In this document: positions 38,338 to 47,306 of the stretch, in pieces | Layout: each line of letters begins with the position of its first letter | Position numbering within the stretch: the stretch's first letter is position 1 | Source: Sulfitobacter mediterraneus | GTDB taxonomy: Bacteria > Pseudomonadota > Alphaproteobacteria > Rhodobacterales > Rhodobacteraceae | NCBI RefSeq assembly: GCF_003054325.1 | Contig: NZ_QBKU01000003.1 | Span: forward strand, 124,001 to 188,000 | DNA length: 64,000 nt | Direction of reading: 5' to 3' | Made by a program: the position numbers and the translations under genes | Notes under the pieces: generated by a model | The model's input: only the letters and a program-made list of their open reading frames with translations | Told to the model about the DNA's origin: nothing | Databases searched by the model: none

Positions 38338-38451
38338 CTGCGGCTTTTGGGCTTTTGACAGCCCGCTCAAACCGTTGCATGCTCAGGGTCGGCATGGCGC
38401 CAGCTGCATCAGACAGACCCGCCCTGCCACCTTGGGGGAGGAGGACCGCGC

Positions 38452-38820
38452 GTGAATAAACATGTCGTGTTGGTTGAGGACGAAACAAACATTGCTGAGG
38501 CAATCCGCTTTTTGCTGTCCAATGAGGGCTGGCGGGTCGAAACCTTGGCCAATGGATCAAATGCAGTGGATGTGATCCGCAACACCGGGCCGGATCTGGT
38601 GATGCTGGATGTGATGCTGCCGGGCAAAAGCGGGTTTGAAATCCTGCATGATCTGCGGGCCGATCCGGCCTTTGATGCACTGCCGGTGCTGATGTTGACC
38701 GCACGTGGCCAAAGCCGCGACCGTGAAATGGCGGAGAAAGCAGGCGTGAGCCGGTTTATGACCAAACCGTTTTCCAATGCCGAAATGCTGGATGCGGTGC
38801 GCGAACTGACCGCACAATGA
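38452..38820 (+). CDS. Stand-alone receiver-domain response regulator
   Basis: The protein has 122 residues, a single REC domain with no output domain. Key residues are the acidic pair in VLVEDETN, the phospho-acceptor Asp in LVMLDVMLPGKSG (about residue 53), Thr in MLTARG and Lys in FMTKPFSN. The start is GTG with GGGGGAGGAGG upstream. It probably receives phosphate from the kinase encoded at 39119 and acts by protein contact or in a relay. Confidence 0.92.
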   Translation: MNKHVVLVEDETNIAEAIRFLLSNEGWRVETLANGSNAVDVIRNTGPDLVMLDVMLPGKSGFEILHDLRADPAFDALPVLMLTARGQSRDREMAEKAGVSRFMTKPFSNAEMLDAVRELTAQ

Positions 38821-38834
38821 AAGGGGCCTGAGCG

Positions 38835-39119
38835 ATGCCGCAGCGGCGCATGTTTCTCGAACGGCGCAGCTACCGGATGCGGCGGATGATGGATGCCCTG
38901 CGGTTTCTGCCGTTAATTGGTCTGTGCCTGTGGATGGTGCCGCTGCTTTGGCCCTTGCCCGAGGCGGGTCACACCGATCCGATGCCGATGAGCGTGGCCC
39001 TTAAATATCTGTTTGGCGTTTGGCTGGCTTTGGTGGTCATGGCATGGGCGCTGTGGCGATATACCCGCGGTCAGGCTGAGGCGGATGCCGCCCAAGGCCC
39101 TTCGGACAGGGCACCCTGA
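38835..39119 (+). CDS. Small membrane protein of unknown function
   Basis: The protein has 94 residues and two predicted membrane helices (FLPLIGLCLWMVPLLWPL and YLFGVWLALVVMAWALW), separated by a short periplasmic loop, with a basic N-terminus and an acidic/polar tail. The stop codon overlaps the kinase ATG (TGATG), so it is translationally coupled to the kinase. A role as a kinase partner or assembly factor is plausible only from this coupling. Confidence 0.75.
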   Translation: MPQRRMFLERRSYRMRRMMDALRFLPLIGLCLWMVPLLWPLPEAGHTDPMPMSVALKYLFGVWLALVVMAWALWRYTRGQAEADAAQGPSDRAP

Positions 39120-41851
39120 TGGTTTCTCTCAACGAATTGGTGCTGGTGTGCCTGACCTATGTTGTCGGGCTTTTTGCCATTGCCTTTCTTGCGGAACGCG
39201 CCGCCCTGCGCGGGCGCGGCGGATGGCTGTTGCGCTCTCCGGTGGTGTATACGCTGTCGCTGTCGATCTATTGCACCGCCTGGACGTTTTATGGCGCGGT
39301 CGGATATGCCGCGCGATCGGGGCTGGAATATCTGACGATCTACCTCGGTCCGTCGATCGTGATGATCGGCTGGTGGTGGGTGCTGCGCCGGTTGGTGCGC
39401 ATCGGGCGCAGCCAGCGCGTGACCTCCATCGCGGATCTGATTTCGTCGCGCTATGGCAAGTCCAATACCTTGGCGATTGTGGTCACAGTGATGGCGGTGA
39501 TCGGGGTAACACCCTATATCGCCCTGCAACTTCAGTCGGTTATTCTGTCTTTGGCGATTTTTGCCACCCCCGATGCGGGCCTTGCCGGGGCTGGGGATGC
39601 ACCGTTCAACCGCGCGCAGGCGGCGTTCTGGGTGGCCACAGGTCTGGCGCTTTTCACCGTGCTTTTTGGCACCCGAAATCTGAACGTCAATGAACGCCAC
39701 CACGGCGTGGTGATCGCCGTCGCGGTTGAGGCGGTGGTGAAACTGGTCGCGCTGATCGCCGTTGGGGTCTTCGTGGTTTGGGGGCTGGCGGGCGGTGTCG
39801 GCGACACGCTGCAACGGATTGACGCCTCCGCCATTGGCGAATGGGAGGTGAAAGGCAGCCGCTGGGCCGCGTTGATGTTTGTATCTGCAGCCGCTTTCCT
39901 GTGCCTGCCGCGGATGTTTCAGGTCATGGTGGTGGAAAACAATGACGACCGGCACCTGCAAATCGCCTCATGGGCCTTCCCTCTGTACCTGATGTTGATG
40001 AGCCTGTTTGTGGTGCCGATTGCCGTGGTTGGTCTTGATCTGTTGCCCGCTGGATCCAATCCCGACCTCTTTGTACTCAGCCTACCGCTGAGCCAGGGGC
40101 AGAACGGTCTGGCGATGTTGTCTTTCCTTGGGGGGTTCTCATCGGCCACGTCGATGGTGATTGTCGCCACGCTGGCGCTCAGCACGATGGTCAGCAACCA
40201 TATCGTCATGCCGATCTGGCTCAACCTGCGGCGCGGCGGGGCGACCCAATCGGGGGACGTACGCAGCGTGGTGATCCTGGCGCGGCGGCTGTCGATCCTG
40301 CTGATCATCGCGCTTGGGTTTTCCTACTACCGGGTCAGCGGCGGCAGCGGTGCATTGGCCGCCATCGGCACAATCTCCTTCGGCGGCGTGGCACAGTTCC
40401 TGCCCGCGCTTTTGGGCGGCATGTTCTGGCGCGGCGCCACGCGGATGGGTGCATTATGCGGGTTGGGTGTCGGCTTTGTCCTGTGGGTGTTCACCATGCT
40501 TTTGCCCAGCTTCGGCATGGATGTGGCCCTGTCACAAAGCACCTTCGAGCAAGGCCTGTTGGGGGCCGGGTGGCTGCGCCCACAGGCGCTTTTTGGTGTT
40601 GAGGGGCTTGATCCGACGGTGCATGCGGTGGTCTGGAGCCTGAGCCTGAACACATTGGTGTTCTTTGTGGTTTCGCTTTTTACCTTTCCTGATCCGATTG
40701 AAAGGCTTCAGGGCGCGCAGTTTGTGAACGTGTTGGATCATGGTGGATCGGCGCGGGGCTGGACGGCCTCGGTGGCGGGTAGTGAAGACCTGATGATCAT
40801 GGCCCAGCGAATTTTGGGTGCAGCAGAGGCGCAGGCGTTTTTCCGGCAAGAGGCCAAGGCGCAGGGGCGGTCCGGCAATCTGCCAGAGCCCACGCCCACC
40901 TTTGTGCAGGAATTGGAAAGAGAGCTTGCAGGCTCGGTTGGTGCGGCCACGGCACATGCGATGGTCGGCCAGATTGTTGGGGGCACATCTGTGTCGGTGC
41001 AGGATCTGTTGGCGGTGGCGGACGAATCTGCGCAGATGCTGGAATACTCCAGCCAGCTTGAGGCCAAATCGAGAGAGCTGTCTGAGACCGCCGAGGAACT
41101 GCGCCGTGCCAATGAAAAGCTGACCCAGCTGTCCTTGCAAAAGGACAGTTTCCTCAGCCAGATCAGCCATGAATTACGCACGCCCATGACCTCAATCCGG
41201 TCGTTTTCTGAGATTCTGAGGGACGCAGCCAAGCTCAGCGAGGCGGACAAGACCCGCTATGCCTCGATCATTCATTCGGAGACCATTCGTCTGACCCGGC
41301 TGCTTGATGACCTGCTGGATCTGTCGGTGCTCGAGAACGGGCAGGGCAATTTGCACATCGGCGAAGGGGCGCTGCAAGATGTGCTGGACAGGGCCGTGAC
41401 CACAGCCCTGACCGGCAGTGAAAACCCGATCACCGTGACCCGCGCAGGCGTGCAGGAGGATATCATGATCCGCACCGATCTGGACCGTTTGGTGCAGGTT
41501 TTCATCAATCTTATCACAAATGCCAAAAAGTATTGCCGCGCGGATGCGCCTGCATTGACCATTCTGGTCGGACGGCGATCTGATGGGATCACGGTTGATT
41601 TTGTGGACAATGGCGAGGGCATTCCCGCAGATGCGCAGGCGGTTATCTTTGAAAAGTTTTACCGCGCCACCGGCGCCGAAGGAGACGGCGCAGGGCTGGG
41701 ATTGGCGATTTGCCGTGAGATCATGCACCGGCTGGACGGTGAGATCAGTTATTTGACATCTTATGACGGGGCCGCGTTCCGGGTTTACCTGCCGGCATCG
41801 GCGCTTGCCTCTGCCCAGACAGATCAATCGGAACTGACCCAACCCGCATAA
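39119..41851 (+). CDS. Sensor histidine kinase with an SLC5/solute-symporter-like membrane domain (CbrA-like)
   Basis: The protein has 910 residues. Residues 1 to about 530 form a sodium:solute symporter-like domain of some 13 helices (LSIYCTAWTFYGAVGYAARSG, LGGFSSATSMVIVATLALST). A linker with a coiled coil (SRELSETAEELRRANEKLTQLSLQ) leads to HisKA with the phospho-His about residue 684 in QISHELRTPM, and HATPase_c with VFINLITNAKKY, VDFVDNGEGIP and GDGAGLGLAI. CbrA of Pseudomonas has this form and controls carbon/nitrogen balance, possibly with histidine transport. It follows a receiver protein and an ScfR-like regulator, suggesting a nutrient-sensing unit. Confidence 0.9.
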   Translation: MVSLNELVLVCLTYVVGLFAIAFLAERAALRGRGGWLLRSPVVYTLSLSIYCTAWTFYGAVGYAARSGLEYLTIYLGPSIVMIGWWWVLRRLVRIGRSQRVTSIADLISSRYGKSNTLAIVVTVMAVIGVTPYIALQLQSVILSLAIFATPDAGLAGAGDAPFNRAQAAFWVATGLALFTVLFGTRNLNVNERHHGVVIAVAVEAVVKLVALIAVGVFVVWGLAGGVGDTLQRIDASAIGEWEVKGSRWAALMFVSAAAFLCLPRMFQVMVVENNDDRHLQIASWAFPLYLMLMSLFVVPIAVVGLDLLPAGSNPDLFVLSLPLSQGQNGLAMLSFLGGFSSATSMVIVATLALSTMVSNHIVMPIWLNLRRGGATQSGDVRSVVILARRLSILLIIALGFSYYRVSGGSGALAAIGTISFGGVAQFLPALLGGMFWRGATRMGALCGLGVGFVLWVFTMLLPSFGMDVALSQSTFEQGLLGAGWLRPQALFGVEGLDPTVHAVVWSLSLNTLVFFVVSLFTFPDPIERLQGAQFVNVLDHGGSARGWTASVAGSEDLMIMAQRILGAAEAQAFFRQEAKAQGRSGNLPEPTPTFVQELERELAGSVGAATAHAMVGQIVGGTSVSVQDLLAVADESAQMLEYSSQLEAKSRELSETAEELRRANEKLTQLSLQKDSFLSQISHELRTPMTSIRSFSEILRDAAKLSEADKTRYASIIHSETIRLTRLLDDLLDLSVLENGQGNLHIGEGALQDVLDRAVTTALTGSENPITVTRAGVQEDIMIRTDLDRLVQVFINLITNAKKYCRADAPALTILVGRRSDGITVDFVDNGEGIPADAQAVIFEKFYRATGAEGDGAGLGLAICREIMHRLDGEISYLTSYDGAAFRVYLPASALASAQTDQSELTQPA

Positions 41852-41914
41852 AGGCCATAGTAACCAATCTTCCGGTATGGCTGATCCAAGCAATCCCAAC
41901 CGCGGGCGGAGGCA

Positions 41915-43096
41915 ATGGGTCAGGACCAAGAACAGTTAGCCAAAGGTGAGGACACGGCGCCGCCTGTTGGGGTCTTGCATCGCAAGGCCCATACGGGACG
42001 TGCGGTGCATCAGGCCCGTGCAATGACACTGGCCAAGGCGCTGCGCCTGACTTTGGCCAAGGTGGCTGATGACCTGTTTGATATGGCCATGGCGGTGATT
42101 GGACTGCGCCGCGAAACCCACAGTGCGGATAACTTGGACCAGGTGTTTCCAGCCGATGCCCTGCTGTTGCTGATGGAGGGGCCGCAGCGGCAAAGGGGCG
42201 GCGTTGTGGTCGATCAGGCGCTTGTTGGCGCTTTGTTGCAACAACAAACGATGGGAAAGGTCTTGCCCGCGGCAGAGGGCGACGCGCGCACAATGACCGA
42301 AACCGATGCTGCGATGTGCGCGCCGTTCGTTGACGCGCTGATCCACCGCGCGGCCGGATTGCCGGAAACAGAGGCGGATCGCCAGTTGATCAGCGGCTAC
42401 ACCTTTGGCGCACGCACCGAAACGCCAAGGCTGCTATTGATGGCGCTGACGGCTCAGAATTATGAAATCATTGAAATTACCGTGGATATTGATGGCGGTA
42501 CCCGGCAAGGCACACTGACCCTGTGCCTGCCGCACAGCGAGGCGGTGAAAGACCCCGGCAGCGGAGACGAAGCGGAAGAAGACGGCGCATCCGCTGCCAA
42601 ACCGACCCCCAAAAAGCTAACCGAAACGGTTCTGGGGCTGCGGGTTGATCTCAACATCGCGCTCACCCGGGTTCGGATGCCGTTGCGGCGGCTTGGGAGG
42701 CTCAAAGTAGGGGATGAGATTGATCTGGGCCGGTGTGCCTTTGATCAGGCGCGTGTGCTGACGATGGGCGGCAAGGCGCTTGGCCTCGGCACATTGGGGC
42801 GGGTCAACGGCATGCGGGCCTTGCGGATAACCCAGACGGGGCAGGGCCAAACCCAAATCGAGCCGGACGGGGATGCCCGCGCCGCAGTTGGATTGTCGCC
42901 CTCCGGCGAAATGCCGGATATGCCCGGCGCAGACTACGGCGCAGCGGGGCCGCCGGAAATGGCGGAGGGTTTGCCCGACTTGCCGGACCTTCCCGACCTT
43001 CCTGATCTTCCAGACCTGCCGGATTTGCCTGACTTGCCAGATATGTCAGACCTGCCCGGTTTCGAAGATATCCCCGCCGAACAGGAGGCGGGCTAA
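41915..43096 (+). CDS. FliM/FliN C-terminal (SpoA) domain protein with Leu-Pro-Asp repeat tail
   Basis: The protein has 393 residues. A SpoA/surface-presentation domain is seen at about residues 230-310 (LTETVLGLRVDLNIALTRVRMPLRRLGRLKVGDEIDLGRCAFDQARVLTMGGKALGLGTLGRVNGMRALRI shortened here by its key parts VGDEIDLG and VLTMGGKALGLGTLG). Such domains build the flagellar or type III secretion C-ring. The N-terminal half does not resemble FliM. The C-terminus has eight perfect LPD repeats. No flagellar gene is nearby. Confidence 0.75.
   Translation: MGQDQEQLAKGEDTAPPVGVLHRKAHTGRAVHQARAMTLAKALRLTLAKVADDLFDMAMAVIGLRRETHSADNLDQVFPADALLLLMEGPQRQRGGVVVDQALVGALLQQQTMGKVLPAAEGDARTMTETDAAMCAPFVDALIHRAAGLPETEADRQLISGYTFGARTETPRLLLMALTAQNYEIIEITVDIDGGTRQGTLTLCLPHSEAVKDPGSGDEAEEDGASAAKPTPKKLTETVLGLRVDLNIALTRVRMPLRRLGRLKVGDEIDLGRCAFDQARVLTMGGKALGLGTLGRVNGMRALRITQTGQGQTQIEPDGDARAAVGLSPSGEMPDMPGADYGAAGPPEMAEGLPDLPDLPDLPDLPDLPDLPDLPDMSDLPGFEDIPAEQEAG
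42971..43051 (+). repeat. In-frame nine-unit Leu-Pro-Asp coding repeat
   Basis: Eight consecutive 9-bp units code for Leu-Pro-Asp (42971-43042), then one unit codes for Met-Ser-Asp. All eight DNA units differ from one another by synonymous changes (for example TTGCCCGAC, CTTCCTGAT, CTGCCGGAT), so the amino acid pattern is kept although the DNA repeat has decayed. Confidence 0.9.
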
Positions 43097-43113
43097 CTTC
43101 ATCCCGCGAGGGA

Positions 43114-43536
43114 TCAGACGAAAGGCTGATCGAGCGCCGGACGAATGTTGCTGAGATCATAACCACCGGCGGCTGCCGCCGCGACAATCTCATCGGCGGG
43201 CAATGTGCCCGCTTGCCCCAACGCCCAGGCAATGGTCGAACGTGTGCCAGAGGCGCAATAGGCCAAAACAACATCGCCCGTGTCCAGACCCAACGCGCGG
43301 TTTGTGGCAATCACATCAGGCACCATGGTCTGATGGGTCAGCGGCTGCACGGCAAAGGCAAGGCCAGCGGCCTCAGCCGCGGCGCGGATTGCATCGGCGC
43401 TATGGCTGGGCGGCACTTCGGCATCCGGACGGTTGCACAGGATGCGGGTGATCCCGGCATCGCGCAGGGCGTCCATATCGGATGGGTCAATCTGCGGGCT
43501 GACGAAATAGCGGGGGGTGATTTGGCGAATATCCAT
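43114..43536 (-). CDS. TIGR01244 family sulfurtransferase/phosphatase-like protein
   Basis: The protein has 140 residues. It opens with MDIRQITPRYFVSPQIDPSDM and carries the Cys loop AYCASGTRSTIAWAL near residue 92, the signature of the small DSP-like/rhodanese-like family that in other proteins is fused to a beta-lactamase-fold hydrolase (BLH). The family is linked to sulfide and persulfide handling. Start 43536 fits the family; the frame runs on to 43593. It is convergent with the SpoA-protein gene. Confidence 0.82.
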   Translation of the reverse strand: MDIRQITPRYFVSPQIDPSDMDALRDAGITRILCNRPDAEVPPSHSADAIRAAAEAAGLAFAVQPLTHQTMVPDVIATNRALGLDTGDVVLAYCASGTRSTIAWALGQAGTLPADEIVAAAAAGGYDLSNIRPALDQPFV

Positions 43537-43623
43537 AGGATGATTTAAGCGCAGAGCAGGATGCTGTCCAGCCGTCATTGCTGCTCGGTTCAATGGGTCG
43601 CAGGGCAGGCGGCAAGGCGGGCC

Positions 43624-43863
43624 TCAGCCCATGAAAATCCCGACAACCACCATCATCAGACCGATGACAGACAAAAACAGCGCCCCAAGGTTCAGCGGCA
43701 GCGCCGATTGCAGAACGGCGCGCATCGCATCATCATCCAACTGGGCGCGTTTGGCGCGGGTGACCTTGAGAATACACCACACCAGCCCGACAAGCCCCAA
43801 CAGGGACAGCGCGGCACCAGACCAGATGATCCAATCAAAAACGGTAAATGTCTCGGTTTCCAT
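43624..43863 (-). CDS. Small two-helix membrane protein of unknown function
   Basis: The protein has 79 residues with helices WIIWSGAALSLLGLVGLVWCIL and LNLGALFLSVIGLMMVVVGIF, joined by a basic/acidic cytosolic loop (KVTRAKRAQLDDDAMRAVL). It diverges from gapR. I recognise the pattern as common in Rhodobacteraceae but know of no function. Confidence 0.75.
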   Translation of the reverse strand: METETFTVFDWIIWSGAALSLLGLVGLVWCILKVTRAKRAQLDDDAMRAVLQSALPLNLGALFLSVIGLMMVVVGIFMG

Positions 43864-43963
43864 GGCAGGCTGCTACGACAATCGCACCGCTGGGGCAAGT
43901 GCCGCTTGCGGGAGCGCTGCACCGAAGGTAGTCAGTCTGAAAGCCAATCAAGAGGACCGTCAG

Positions 43964-44248
43964 ATGAGCGATACAGGCACCAACCCCGACGTGATCGAAA
44001 CCGCAGGTGATGCGACATACCGCGTGACAGCCAACGAGCTGCGCCAGTTTGTGGAGCGGATTGAGCGTCTGGACGCGGAAAAGAAAGATCTGGCCGAGCA
44101 ACAAAAGGAAGTCATGGCCGAGGCCAAGGCGCGTGGCTACGACACCAAGGTGATGCGCAAAGTCATCGCCCTGCGCAAACGCGACAAAGACGACATCGCC
44201 GAAGAAGAGGCGGTTCTTGAGATGTACAAAGAAGCCTTGGGCATGTGA
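43964..44248 (+). CDS. gapR: GapR family DNA-binding protein (DUF2312)
   Basis: The protein has 94 residues, almost entirely helical: [23 protein letters not shown], a coiled coil, then [35 protein letters not shown]. This is the DUF2312 pattern of Caulobacter GapR, a tetrameric clamp that binds overtwisted DNA ahead of replication and transcription and supports gyrase. Ribosome site AGAGGA lies upstream. The gene appears to be monocistronic before tig. Confidence 0.9.
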   Translation: MSDTGTNPDVIETAGDATYRVTANELRQFVERIERLDAEKKDLAEQQKEVMAEAKARGYDTKVMRKVIALRKRDKDDIAEEEAVLEMYKEALGM

Positions 44249-44423
44249 TCCAAACCGGGGGCAAACGGGCCTGTTTTGCAGATGCAGGCAGGTTTTTACC
44301 CCCAACCGCCCCCTAAGGCCGGTTCGACCGGGCCGACCCCCTTGCGCACGTCCTTCATCAGCCATAGAAGGACGGAAATTTTTACCCGCGCCGCGCGGCG
44401 CGGCCCTATCCTATGGAGCAAAC

Positions 44424-45755
44424 ATGCAGGTCAACGAGACGCTGAACGAAGGTCTGAAACGCGGCTATGCCATCACCGTGACAGCGGCCGAGCTGGACGC
44501 CAAAGTGAACGAAAAGCTGGTCGAGGCGCAACCTGAAGTCGAGATGAAGGGCTTCCGCAAGGGCAAGGTGCCGATGGCGCTGCTGAAAAAGCAGTTTGGC
44601 CAGCGCGTGATGGGCGAAGCGATGCAGGAAAGCATCGACGGCGCGATGAACGACCACTTTGAAAAGTCCGGCGACCGCCCTGCGATGCAGCCCGAAGTGA
44701 AAATGACCAATGAAGATTGGAAAGAAGGCGACGACGTCGAGGTCACAATGACCTATGAGGCGCTGCCCGAGATCCCTGAACTGGACATGGCCAAAATCAA
44801 GCTGGAAAAGCTGGTTGTCAAAGCCGACGACGCAGCCGTTGATGAGGCGCTGGCCAACCTTGCCGAAACCGCGCAAGACTTCAAAGCCCGCAAAAAAGGC
44901 TCCAAGGCCAAAGACGGCGATCAGGTTGTCATGGACTTTGTTGGCAAGGTCGACGGCGAAGCCTTTGAAGGTGGTTCTGCCGAAGATTACCCGCTGGTTC
45001 TGGGCTCCAACTCCTTTATCCCCGGTTTCGAAGAGCAGCTGGTTGGCGTGAAGGCCGGTGAAGAGAAAGCCGTGACCGTGTCTTTCCCTGATGATTATCA
45101 GGCCGAGCATCTGAAGGGCAAAGAAGCGACATTTGATTGCACAATCAAAGACGTGAAAGAGCCTGTGGCCGCTGAGGTTGACGACGAGCTGGCGAAAAAG
45201 TTTGGCGCCGAAGATCTGGCCGGTCTGAAAGCCCAGATCGCAGAGCGTTTGGAAGCCGAATACGCCGGTGCTTCCCGCGCGGTGATGAAACGTGGTCTGC
45301 TGGACCAGTTGGACAGCATGGTTGATTTTGACCTGCCGCCGACCTTGGTTGAAACCGAAGCGGGCCAGATTGCGCACCAGCTGTGGCATGATGAAAACCC
45401 TGAGGTTGAAGGCCACGATCACCCAGAGATCGAAACCAACGACGAGCACACCAAGCTGGCGACACGCCGCGTGCGTCTGGGCCTCCTGCTCGCGGAACTG
45501 GGCCAGAAAGCCGAAGTTCAGGTGACTGACGCCGAGATGACCCAAGCGATCATGAACCAGGCACGTCAGTACCCGGGTCAGGAACGTCAGTTCTTTGAAT
45601 TCGTTCAGCAAAACCAGCAGATGCAGCAGCAGCTGCGCGCGCCTTTGTTCGAAGACAAAGTGATTGATCACATCGCGGACAACGCCGAAGTGTCCGAAAA
45701 AGAGATCAGCAAAGACGACCTGCAAAAGGCCGTTGAAGCGCTCGAAGACGAATAA
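44424..45755 (+). CDS. tig: Trigger factor
   Basis: The protein has 443 residues. The ribosome-binding tail begins [15 protein letters not shown] and has the docking loop [17 protein letters not shown] (GFRxGKxP). The PPIase domain follows at about residue 165 ([21 protein letters not shown]), then the helical chaperone arms. It binds nascent chains at the ribosome exit. The C-terminus is Gln/Glu-rich. A strong terminator follows. Start 44424 matches the family start; the upstream frame to 44217 is not coding-like. Confidence 0.97.
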   Translation: MQVNETLNEGLKRGYAITVTAAELDAKVNEKLVEAQPEVEMKGFRKGKVPMALLKKQFGQRVMGEAMQESIDGAMNDHFEKSGDRPAMQPEVKMTNEDWKEGDDVEVTMTYEALPEIPELDMAKIKLEKLVVKADDAAVDEALANLAETAQDFKARKKGSKAKDGDQVVMDFVGKVDGEAFEGGSAEDYPLVLGSNSFIPGFEEQLVGVKAGEEKAVTVSFPDDYQAEHLKGKEATFDCTIKDVKEPVAAEVDDELAKKFGAEDLAGLKAQIAERLEAEYAGASRAVMKRGLLDQLDSMVDFDLPPTLVETEAGQIAHQLWHDENPEVEGHDHPEIETNDEHTKLATRRVRLGLLLAELGQKAEVQVTDAEMTQAIMNQARQYPGQERQFFEFVQQNQQMQQQLRAPLFEDKVIDHIADNAEVSEKEISKDDLQKAVEALEDE

Positions 45756-45780
45756 GCCCAACTTGATCACAGGTTGTGAA

Positions 45781-45807
45781 GGCCGCGCCATTTGGCGCGG
45801 CCTTTTT
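45781..45807 (+). terminator. Rho-independent terminator of tig
   Basis: GGCCGCGCC, loop ATTT, GGCGCGGCC is followed by TTTTT, 25 nt after the tig stop. It also lies just past the end of the convergent merR gene. Confidence 0.92.
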
Positions 45808-45819
45808 CGTTTCAGACGG

Positions 45820-46230
45820 TCAAGGTTTGGCTTGCCGTCTACGCCCCTCCGCGATTTTCAGGATGCGCCGGAATTTCGGGCATTCAAGATGGCTTGACGC
45901 CGTGCAATTGGCCGCATGCCGCAGACCATCGCGCATACGCTGCAATTCTGCGATTTGTAGATCAAGCGCATCGGCGCGGCCACGCAGGGCATCAGGCGAC
46001 AGGCGCGGCGTACCCCGCCGGCCCATCAGCGCCGCAATTTCGCGCAGTTTGAATCCGGCGCGTTGCCCCAATCCGATTAACGTGAGCCTGTCCTTCACAT
46101 CTGTGGTGAATACGCGTTTGATCCCCTTGCGACCGACTGCCCGGATCAGGCCAATTTCCTCATAATATCTGAGGGTTGAGGCAGGGACGCCGCTGTCTTT
46201 GGCCAGTTGGGAAATATCTTGGTTTTGCAT
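45820..46230 (-). CDS. MerR family transcriptional regulator
   Basis: The protein has 136 residues: HTH and wing DISQLAKDSGVPASTLRYYEEIGLIRAVGRKGIKRVF, then the coiled-coil dimer helix. The C-terminus has only two cysteines (HAANCTASSHLECPKF), not the four-Cys cluster of SoxR nor a clear CueR metal loop. A palindrome that looks like a SoxR operator overlaps its own upstream region. ATG at 46230 is the family start. It diverges from a DUF2938 membrane protein gene, the likely target. Confidence 0.88.
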   Translation of the reverse strand: MQNQDISQLAKDSGVPASTLRYYEEIGLIRAVGRKGIKRVFTTDVKDRLTLIGLGQRAGFKLREIAALMGRRGTPRLSPDALRGRADALDLQIAELQRMRDGLRHAANCTASSHLECPKFRRILKIAEGRRRQAKP

Positions 46231-46236
46231 GGTTGA

Positions 46237-46254
46237 CCTCAAGTGCACTTGAAG
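46237..46254. promoter_or_regulatory. MerR/SoxR-type operator
   Basis: CCTCAAGTGCACTTGAAG has a perfect 12-bp core palindrome CAAGTGCACTTG. It differs from the E. coli SoxR operator (CCTCAAGTTAACTTGAGG) at the two centre bases and one near the end. It sits between the divergent merR and DUF2938 genes, with TTGACC at 46233-46238 as a possible -35 box for the DUF2938 gene. Confidence 0.65.
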
Positions 46255-46298
46255 ACGGAAGTTGCGCGGCATGGGCGTAACTGACAAGGGGCAAAACG

Positions 46299-46772
46299 AT
46301 GTCTGATGATGGATTGGCGTGGCAGGCGATTTTGGTTGGCGTGGTCGCCACTGTGGTGATGGATGTGATTGCTATGCTGCGGGGGCGGGTCACTGGCGTA
46401 AGGGGGCTTGATTACGTGCTGTTGGGGCGCTGGGTTTTGCACATGCGGTCCGGCCGCTGGTTTCACAACAGTATCGCAACCGCAGACCGGCGCAGCGGCG
46501 AACGCGCGTTTGGTTGGCTGCTGCACTATCTGATTGGTGTGATCTGGGCGGTGCCTGCGGTTTGGATGGTGCAGGCCGGTGCATCCGTGGTCGCCGCGGC
46601 GCTTGTGGTCGGGGTGGGCTCCGTGCTGGCCCCCTGGCTTGTGATGCAGCCCGCCTTCGGGATGGGGATTGCAGGGAATAAGCTGCCGAAACCCTGGGCC
46701 GCGCGCAGCCGCAGCCTGCAAACCCATTTGACCTTTGCACTGGGGCTTTGGGCTGGCTTGCTCGCGATCTGA
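46299..46772 (+). CDS. DUF2938 family membrane protein
   Basis: The protein has 157 residues and four likely membrane helices (AILVGVVATVVMDVIAML; WLLHYLIGVIWAVPAVWMV; VVAAALVVGVGSVLAPWLVM; FALGLWAGLLAI). GRWFHNSIATADRRSGER and AFGMGIAGNKLPKPWAARSRSL are DUF2938 landmarks. Its function is unknown. Divergence from a MerR gene with a shared operator suggests induction by the signal that the MerR protein senses. Confidence 0.82.
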   Translation: MSDDGLAWQAILVGVVATVVMDVIAMLRGRVTGVRGLDYVLLGRWVLHMRSGRWFHNSIATADRRSGERAFGWLLHYLIGVIWAVPAVWMVQAGASVVAAALVVGVGSVLAPWLVMQPAFGMGIAGNKLPKPWAARSRSLQTHLTFALGLWAGLLAI

Positions 46773-46808
46773 TGGACGTACCGCCTTGGGCCGTCGCAAA
46801 GCCGGGGT

Positions 46809-47306
46809 TCAGCCCGATTTCAAACCGGTTTCGACCAACATGCCGCGCCGCTTTGCCTCATAGTAATAGCCCCGCGCGTACCATCCGATGGCGGTGTCAA
46901 AATCGCTATCGGATAACAGCCAGGCACCGCGCAAGTATTTGAGACCAAACTGCAAATTGGTTTCCGCATTCAACAAATCAGCGGGGCGTCCGCGAAACCC
47001 CATGGTGCGGGCGGTGGCGGGCAGGATTTGCAGCAGCCCCCAATAGGGGCCGTTGCGGGCCGCCGGGTTATGCGTGCTTTCCCGAATGGCGAGGCGGTGC
47101 ACCAAAGGGCGCGGCAAGGCGTAGTGATCCGCCCAACGGTTGATGCTGGCCCGCAGGGCAGGGGTTTCATTGGGGTAAAGCGGTGGTTCGGGCGGATTGG
47201 TGTAGGGCGCCGGGGCAGCAGTCCGGCCGCCGCCGCCACAAGCTGCAAGTGGCAAAGCCGCCGCGCAAAGCAACATCATCGAACGTCTGGTATAAAGGTC
47301 AGGCAT
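46809..47306 (-). CDS. Lytic transglycosylase (SLT domain) lipoprotein
   Basis: The protein has 165 residues. A lipoprotein signal ends at the lipobox LAAC (LCAAALPLAACGGGG). The SLT domain shows the catalytic Glu in LAIRESTHNPAA, then GPYWGLLQILPATARTMGFRG and NLQFGLKYLRGA. It would cut peptidoglycan glycan strands in the periplasm, anchored in the outer membrane. Start MPDLYTRR at 47306 places the signal correctly; 47330 is an alternative. Confidence 0.88.
   Translation of the reverse strand: MPDLYTRRSMMLLCAAALPLAACGGGGRTAAPAPYTNPPEPPLYPNETPALRASINRWADHYALPRPLVHRLAIRESTHNPAARNGPYWGLLQILPATARTMGFRGRPADLLNAETNLQFGLKYLRGAWLLSDSDFDTAIGWYARGYYYEAKRRGMLVETGLKSG

Noticed and set aside
40738..41250. 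Minus-strand frame within the histidine kinase gene
   Set aside because: Ser/Ala-rich shadow of the HisKA region; no start site or domain.
44406..45791. 461-codon open frame antisense to trigger factor
   Set aside because: Rich in Phe, His, Leu and Gln, mirror of the Lys/Glu-rich tig codons; no domain.
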